NCBI RefSeq assembly: GCF_021404545.1
Contig: NZ_JAAWWD010000041.1
Span: 30,378-94,377 of the forward strand
Origin: Aestuariivita sp.
Lineage (GTDB): Bacteria > Pseudomonadota > Alphaproteobacteria > Rhodobacterales > Rhodobacteraceae
Reading direction: 5' to 3'
DNA: 64,000 nucleotides
Shown here: positions 59,524 to 64,000 of the stretch, piece after piece
Layout of the letters: every line of letters begins with the position of its first letter
How positions within the stretch are numbered: the stretch's first letter is position 1
The notes under the pieces: model-generated
Told to the model about the DNA's origin: nothing
Databases searched by the model: none
The model's input: the letters and a program-made list of their open reading frames with translations, nothing else
Position numbers and translations under genes: made by a program

Positions 59524-60276
59524 TCAGAACTTATAGATCAGGCCAAAACCGACGCTATAGGTGTTATCCTTCCGCACCAGCGGGCTGTTCTCGATCTCCC
59601 GATCAAGCATGGAGTACTCGACACTGCCCACAAGCGCGGTTCTTTCGGTCAGCGGCATGGCAAGCGACACGCTCACAAAGGGTTCAACCGTCCGGCCCAC
59701 ATCATAGGCCGGGCGATCGGCCGTCGCCTCATCCTTGGAGACGCCGACCAGATAGTTGCTCAGCTTGCTGTCTCGAAGCCGCGCGCCCATACCCGCGTCA
59801 ATCGCGACCCGACCCGCCTGAACCGTGGTGCCGATCCTGGTCTCGATCTCATAGCCTTCGTGTTTTGACGAGATATCATGGAGCATCGACCCCGACACAT
59901 AGAACCTGTCGGACGAATAGGTGAGGCTGAAACCGGCATCGAGCGCTGAGTCCCGGTCCAGCCCATCAAAGAGTGGGGTATCGTCTGGAAAATCGGGCGA
60001 CAACCTGGGAGCAAGCATCAACGCGGCCTCGAACCTGTCGGTCTGAATGGCACGGTAGGTGACCCCATCAAACCCGATACTCAGCCGGTCGGTTGAATAG
60101 GACAGAAGGGGGGCGGCACCCAGTTCGCTGTCCTCGCCTTTGTAAAACCCGCTCGAATAGCCCGCAATCGCGCCTATGGTCCATTCTCCGCCGCTCAGGA
60201 GCCCATCGGCAAAGGCGGATGCGGGTACAATGATCGCTGCGGCGCAGAACGCCATCAAAGGGTGGGTGGATTTCAT
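59524..60276 (-). CDS. MipA/OmpV-family outer membrane protein
   Basis: A 250-residue protein with a signal peptide (to ASAFA) and a beta-barrel pattern of alternating residues. It begins EWTIGAIAGYSSGFYKGED, a MipA/OmpV signature, and ends in aromatic VGFGLIYKF, typical for outer membrane insertion. It is divergent from the AraC gene, 273 bases away. MipA-like proteins scaffold peptidoglycan enzymes in E. coli, but in other bacteria the role is unclear. Confidence 0.87.
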   Translation of the reverse strand: MKSTHPLMAFCAAAIIVPASAFADGLLSGGEWTIGAIAGYSSGFYKGEDSELGAAPLLSYSTDRLSIGFDGVTYRAIQTDRFEAALMLAPRLSPDFPDDTPLFDGLDRDSALDAGFSLTYSSDRFYVSGSMLHDISSKHEGYEIETRIGTTVQAGRVAIDAGMGARLRDSKLSNYLVGVSKDEATADRPAYDVGRTVEPFVSVSLAMPLTERTALVGSVEYSMLDREIENSPLVRKDNTYSVGFGLIYKF

Positions 60277-60549
60277 TTTGTTCGATCCTGTGAATTGGTG
60301 ATATGCGTGCCGCTCTGATCAATCTGCGTCGCGATGTCGTCTCTTTGGGTCGGGAAGGACGTTTTCGGACCACAGATCAGGCCAGTTTCCAGCACGCCCG
60401 CAGGGCGGGGGCGGGATCCGGCGCAGACGCGATCTTGTGCTTTCCTACCGGGCCGAACATGGATTAAGGAGGCTTGGCCTTACACATCTGGGCGGCACCC
60501 CGGTATCTGTGCGATGCCGCCAAACTCTGTCTTTGCTTGGGTCCGAGAC
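60277..60549. other. Divergent intergenic region mipA-araC
   Basis: 273 bases expected to hold both promoters. I see no clear dyad operator or riboswitch. Confidence 0.3.
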
Positions 60550-61779
60550 ATGACCAATACTGAGATCTTTTTGCTCGGATCAGCGGCATTCATGTGCGGC
60601 CTGTCGCTGATCTGCGCGGCACTTCTCTTTCTGCAGCGGACCCACAGGCGCGTCTACTGGCCTCTGGCCCTGTTCTTTGTGGCCGAGACCCTGATCTCGA
60701 TCCTCACGATGGTCGGGCTGATCGCCGGGCCGAGCACATACCCATTGTTGGCCAGGCTTTCAAACGCACTCACGCTTCCGATTGCAATGACGCAGGCGCC
60801 CCTCTTTTGGCTCTATGTGCGCGGCCTGACATCGGAGGAGGAGCACGAGGCCATTGCGCACAGAATGCTTCATCTCTTGCCGCTTCTTGCGGCCGGGGCG
60901 GTGGCGGGGCTTTACCTGATCTTGCCCTTGACGGTGATCGACGGGACCGCGCAGGTCCCAGCCTGGGTTGGGTTTGTGATCGCCTCTGTCTATGCGGTGG
61001 CTGTCCTCTATTACCTTCAGGTCGCCACCTATATCGTGATGACGATCCGGTTGCTGACCACTTACAACTCACGTCTCAAGGACCTCTTCGCCAGTACTGA
61101 ACGGCGCGAATTGGGTTGGGTGTGGTGGATTGCCGTGGCGGTGGCGTCTTATTGGTTCTTCAACATTGCCGTGATCGTGCTGCAACTTTCCGGGGTCTGG
61201 CCATGGGCCGCGCCGGTGATGCACGCCGAAATCCTCAGCCAGGTGATCAGCGCGGCCCTGATATGGGTCATCGCGCTTTGGGGCTTGCGTCAGAAACCGG
61301 GTCTTGTCCGGCAAATCGATGATGGCAGCCAGGACAGGCGGCACCAAGCGGCCGATGCCGCCAAATACAGGAACTCCGCGCTCACAACGGATCATGCCGA
61401 GCGAATTGCCGCCAAGATCGAGAGGGCGATGGCCCGCGATCTGATGTACCGGGACCCGAACCTGTCGTTGTGGGATTTGGCCCAACATATTGGTGCAACC
61501 TCCAACTATGTGTCGCAGACCCTGAACGAAACGCTGGAAGAGAGCTTCTTCGATTATGTCAATCGCTGGCGTATCAAGGACGCGCTGGATCGGATGAACA
61601 CATCGCAAGAGACCATTCTGATCCTGGCTTATGATGTCGGCTTCAACTCGCGGTCGTCTTTTTACAAGGCCTTCAAGCGCGAAACCGGCATGACCCCGTC
61701 GCAGTTCCGCAGACGGGGTAAGAGCGACATCGGTCAGGCGTCCGATGCCCTGCCCGAACCGTCCGGTACGCTGACTTAG
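60550..61779 (+). CDS. Membrane-anchored AraC-family regulator
   Basis: A 409-residue protein. The first 250 residues hold about seven hydrophobic segments, and the C-terminal 110 residues are an AraC DNA-binding domain: LSLWDLAQHIGATSNYVSQTL (first helix-turn-helix) and ILILAYDVGFNSRSSFYKAFK, shortened (second), ending MTPSQFRRRG. It must act from the membrane. It is divergent from the mipA-like gene, which it may regulate, perhaps in response to envelope state; that is inference. Confidence 0.87.
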   Translation: MTNTEIFLLGSAAFMCGLSLICAALLFLQRTHRRVYWPLALFFVAETLISILTMVGLIAGPSTYPLLARLSNALTLPIAMTQAPLFWLYVRGLTSEEEHEAIAHRMLHLLPLLAAGAVAGLYLILPLTVIDGTAQVPAWVGFVIASVYAVAVLYYLQVATYIVMTIRLLTTYNSRLKDLFASTERRELGWVWWIAVAVASYWFFNIAVIVLQLSGVWPWAAPVMHAEILSQVISAALIWVIALWGLRQKPGLVRQIDDGSQDRRHQAADAAKYRNSALTTDHAERIAAKIERAMARDLMYRDPNLSLWDLAQHIGATSNYVSQTLNETLEESFFDYVNRWRIKDALDRMNTSQETILILAYDVGFNSRSSFYKAFKRETGMTPSQFRRRGKSDIGQASDALPEPSGTLT

Positions 61780-61987
61780 ATCGGCTCTCGGTTCGTCCGC
61801 TGCCGACGCGCGCTCCCCTGGATGACTGACTCTGGCTCCAAGGATGTGTCCGAACCTATCGTGAAAGACGACACAAGGCCCGGCATGGCCCATCTAGCCC
61901 TCGAACGTGCGGACGGGAAGGCCGAGGATCATGGCTGCCCGGACCCTGCGCGCGCAGAAAAGACCGGTCATCAAAAAGGTCGACCAC

Positions 61988-62710
61988 ATGAGAGCAGAAA
62001 TGCGAAGCGTCACCGCATTGCGCATCGGTAAAACCGTCCTGATCCTGGCGGGATGTGACAGGATCGGCGATCGCGCTTTGCCGGACCTGTGGGTGCTGGA
62101 CCCCATATCTGTTGTGTCGGAATTGCGGTCCCTGAACACCGGTCGGACAGACACGGATCTGCGGGGGATGCTCGATCTGACACGGATCGGCGTGATCGGC
62201 CAGTCCTTTGGCGGGGTCGCATCGACACGGTTCTGTAACCTCGCACCGGTCTGCCTGGCGTCGATCAACATGGATGGAACCGACCGCGCGGCATTTGGCG
62301 AACGGCTTGAGAGGCCGCATCGGCCGTACTTTTCCGACGGCGGCGGGCTGATCGCGGACATCATCCGGGATGGTGGCGCATCCGACGACACGACACGCGC
62401 GCTGATCCGGCAGATCGTGCCCGACCAGGAGATCCACGAGATCCATGCGCTGATCAGCGCGCGCCAGCAGGACCCTTTCGTTCTGACCCTCAAGGACATC
62501 ACCCAACAGGGTTTTGTGCTGGGTTGGTTGGGGACGCATGATTTCCGGCCGGGCAAAAAACGGCGGTACGCCGCACTTGCGCAAGCCTCCATCGCGTTTC
62601 TCGACAGTTACTTCAAACCGCGGGAAACCCGTACCGCGAACCCCAGACTGTGCCGTGCCCTCAAGACCACTGCCAATATGAGGGCGGATCATGCGCAGAG
62701 CTGCGACTAG
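61988..62710 (+). pseudogene. N-terminally truncated PAF-acetylhydrolase/lipase-like alpha/beta-hydrolase
   Basis: The frame is open from at least 61907. It contains LDLTRIGVIGQSFGGVAST (nucleophile elbow G-Q-S-F-G), then ASINMDG, and the end GTHDFRPGKKRRYAALAQAS with the catalytic His, as in PAF-acetylhydrolase-like proteins. These normally have about 100 more residues and a signal peptide at the N-terminus, and the elbow is usually G-H-S-F-G. No convincing ribosome binding site is seen. It is probably a remnant, though a short functional hydrolase cannot be excluded. Confidence 0.5.
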
Positions 62711-62780
62711 AAACGGCGAGTGGCGCTGTCCGGCGGGTTTGAGCAATGGGCGTACCCGACCACATCGAGGCCGGGGCGCA

Positions 62781-63386
62781 TCACCCGTCCGGGAAAGCGG
62801 TTGGATCACAGGCCAGTTCCATCGCGAACTGGGTGCGCAGGATGTCTTTTGCGGTCTTGACCGGCATGACCGTCTCACTCAACAGCACATGCCCCGCCAG
62901 ACCGTCGATCAGCGCGCAGATCCGCCAGGCGACAAGGCTCGTGTCCGCGCAGGCCCCATGCCCGCCCGCCACGACACGGTCAAGGACACGCATGACGACA
63001 CCGTGCCACCTGCGATAGGCCTCGTGGATCACCACCGCCAGATCAGGGTCGCGACGCGCCTCGTCGATTGCATTCAGCCACAGGCTCCAATGGCGCATCT
63101 CTTCATCCACCGCCAGCCAGTCGATGAACTGGGGGACCACGCGGGCGGTCTCAGTCTCGGAAAGAGACTTCTCGAGATCGTCAATCTCCCTGAGTACCGA
63201 ATAGCGCACCGCCTCGGCTCGCAGGCCCTGCCAGGACTTGAAATAATGGTGCAACAGTCCCGATCCAACGCCCAGGCGGCGTGTGACATCACGGGTGGCG
63301 GCCTGCGCGAGCCCCCTTTCAAGGATGACCTCATGGGCCGCCTCGATGATTTGTTGCCGACGATCAGCGCCGGAAATACGCGCCAT
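62781..63386 (-). CDS. TetR-family transcriptional regulator
   Basis: A 201-residue repressor. The helix-turn-helix (about 8-55) reads RRQQIIEAAHEVILERGL then ATRDVTRRLGVGSGLLHHYF. The rest is a helical ligand domain of the BetI-like C-terminal type. The start at 63386 is chosen because AAGGAG lies seven bases upstream; an ATG six bases earlier would sit against it. It is divergent from the flavin oxidase gene, and two abutting operators lie between. Confidence 0.9.
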   Translation of the reverse strand: MARISGADRRQQIIEAAHEVILERGLAQAATRDVTRRLGVGSGLLHHYFKSWQGLRAEAVRYSVLREIDDLEKSLSETETARVVPQFIDWLAVDEEMRHWSLWLNAIDEARRDPDLAVVIHEAYRRWHGVVMRVLDRVVAGGHGACADTSLVAWRICALIDGLAGHVLLSETVMPVKTAKDILRTQFAMELACDPTAFPDG

Positions 63387-63415
63387 GCACATGCTCCTTG
63401 ACAAAGGTTTTGCGA

Positions 63416-63447
63416 TTGAGCAACTGCTCAACTGAGCAATCGCTCAA
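63416..63447. promoter_or_regulatory. Two abutting 16-base TetR operators
   Basis: TTGAGCAACTGCTCAA (63416-63431) is followed without a gap by CTGAGCAATCGCTCAA (63432-63447). Both fit TTGAGC-N4-GCTCAA; the first is perfect in its arms (7 + 2 + 7). They lie 30 bases from the tetR start and 22 bases from the oxidase start, so one repressor could shut both genes. Confidence 0.75.
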
Positions 63448-63468
63448 CAATATGCAGGAGTGGAACAG

Positions 63469-64000
63469 ATGATTGAGAGTGTCAATGTTGTTGTGATCGG
63501 TGGCGGTGCTGCGGGCCTGGCGGCTGCGGTCGCGGTAGAAGCTCAGGGTCTGAGCTGTCAGATCCTGGAGGCGCGCTCACGCCTCGGCGGTCGGGTTCAT
63601 ACCACGGCGCTGGATGGCGTCGGCATATTCGACCGTGGCGCGCAGATGGTGAATGGCGACATGACTGCGGTCCTGGAGCTTGCCCGTCAGGCGGGGCTCG
63701 ATTGTTCTCCGGTGCCTCGAACCGGCGCCAGTCTCTGCGTGGTGCAGGGCGAGGTAATCCCCCGCGAGGATCTGATCTCGGCGGATGAGATCTATGACCT
63801 TCTCGACGCACAGGTTCTGCAGTGGGACAGCCCAAGGGAGCTGGTGCGCGCCCTGCGCCAGACCTACCTGTGGGGGACAACCCCGTGGGACGACCTGGGC
63901 GAGGCAGGGGGCAGCGTTTGGAACCCCTTGAACGCCCGAAAGGCGCCACAAGAAAGACTTGCCCCGCCCCCAGACCCATGGCTGCTATGGGTAGAGGAAG
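63469..64000 (+). CDS. Flavin-containing amine oxidase, N-terminal part (runs off window)
   Basis: From ATG 63469 (AGGAG eight bases upstream) the frame is open to the window end, 177 codons. It begins VVVIGGGAAGLAAAVAVEAQ, the FAD-binding Rossmann motif, followed by LEARSRLGGRVHTT (the GG motif of monoamine/polyamine oxidases) and FDRGAQMVNGD. It would oxidise an amine with release of peroxide. The substrate domain and C-terminal FAD motif lie outside. Control by the divergent TetR protein is strongly suggested by the operators. Confidence 0.85.
   Translation, partial: MIESVNVVVIGGGAAGLAAAVAVEAQGLSCQILEARSRLGGRVHTTALDGVGIFDRGAQMVNGDMTAVLELARQAGLDCSPVPRTGASLCVVQGEVIPREDLISADEIYDLLDAQVLQWDSPRELVRALRQTYLWGTTPWDDLGEAGGSVWNPLNARKAPQERLAPPPDPWLLWVEE

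Noticed and set aside
61856..62878. Long minus-strand open frame opposite the truncated hydrolase
   Set aside because: Its translation is rich in Arg, Cys and His with no family pattern, a typical high-GC shadow, while the plus strand shows a nucleophile elbow.
1..64000. CRISPR arrays, tRNA or rRNA genes, prophage, or defence system
   Set aside because: No regularly spaced direct repeats, no recognisable tRNA or rRNA sequence, and no phage or defence genes were seen; the only mobile DNA is the IS scar at 29.4-30.9 kb.

Overview
The window looks like chromosomal or chromid DNA of a marine alphaproteobacterium of the Rhodobacterales (Roseobacter group). The evidence is high GC content, dense ATGA-coupled operons, a LuxI synthase with a CtrA-type box, TRAP and oligopeptide transporters, a complete beta-hydroxyaspartate cycle (bhcRABCD) and a NasS/NasT-controlled nitrate operon. 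All functions are read from sequence and family knowledge; nothing was searched or computed.

Layout. 1-4.5 kb: the 5' end of a Ser/Thr kinase gene, a cupin, then a signalling group: a receiver protein with a degenerate GGDEF-like domain, a membrane histidine kinase, and an orphan AHL synthase preceded by TTAA-N7-TTAA. 4.7-14.1 kb: an oligopeptide ABC operon with two binding proteins, two permeases and two ATPases, interleaved with a DUF4329 protein and a GNAT protein. 14.2-15.9 kb: a sulfatase/phosphonate-monoester-hydrolase-like enzyme. 15.9-22.4 kb: bhcR divergent from bhcABCD, followed by a GAPDH-like gene. 22.6-27.2 kb: the wreck of a medium-chain dehydrogenase, then a MarR regulator divergent from a TRAP transporter plus alpha/beta-hydrolase operon with two perfect operator palindromes. 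27.3-29.4 kb: a phosphatase and glycosyltransferase pair, probably for glucosylglycerate or mannosylglycerate.

29.4-31.1 kb is a scar: a decayed IS3-family element containing an IS110-like fragment, abutting a glpD gene cut after about 62 codons. 31.2-33.9 kb: a CoA-transferase/racemase and an orphan peptide-type binding protein, ending in a remarkable array of related hairpins. 34.0-41.7 kb: a polyamine block (SpuC-like aminotransferase, GntR regulator, PotFGHI, PuuB-like oxidase). 41.9-45.0 kb: an unusual FkbM-FkbM-fucosyltransferase-like fusion coupled to a GT25 glycosyltransferase. 45.2-59.3 kb: the assimilatory nitrate cluster nasT-nasS-[antiterminator leader]-nrtA-nrtB-nrt(CD)-nirB-nirD-nasA-(trpD-like)-cysG. 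59.5-64.0 kb: a MipA-like outer membrane protein, a membrane-anchored AraC regulator, a truncated lipase-like gene, and a TetR regulator divergent from a flavin amine oxidase that runs off the end, with two abutting 16-bp operators between them.

Taken together the genome segment is built for scavenging organic nitrogen and small carbon compounds (peptides, polyamines, glycolate/glyoxylate, nitrate) under dedicated local regulators. The features most worth following are the FkbM-FkbM-GT fusion, the hairpin array at 33.9-34.03 kb, the NasT leader, the CtrA-like site before luxI, and the operators readable by eye.
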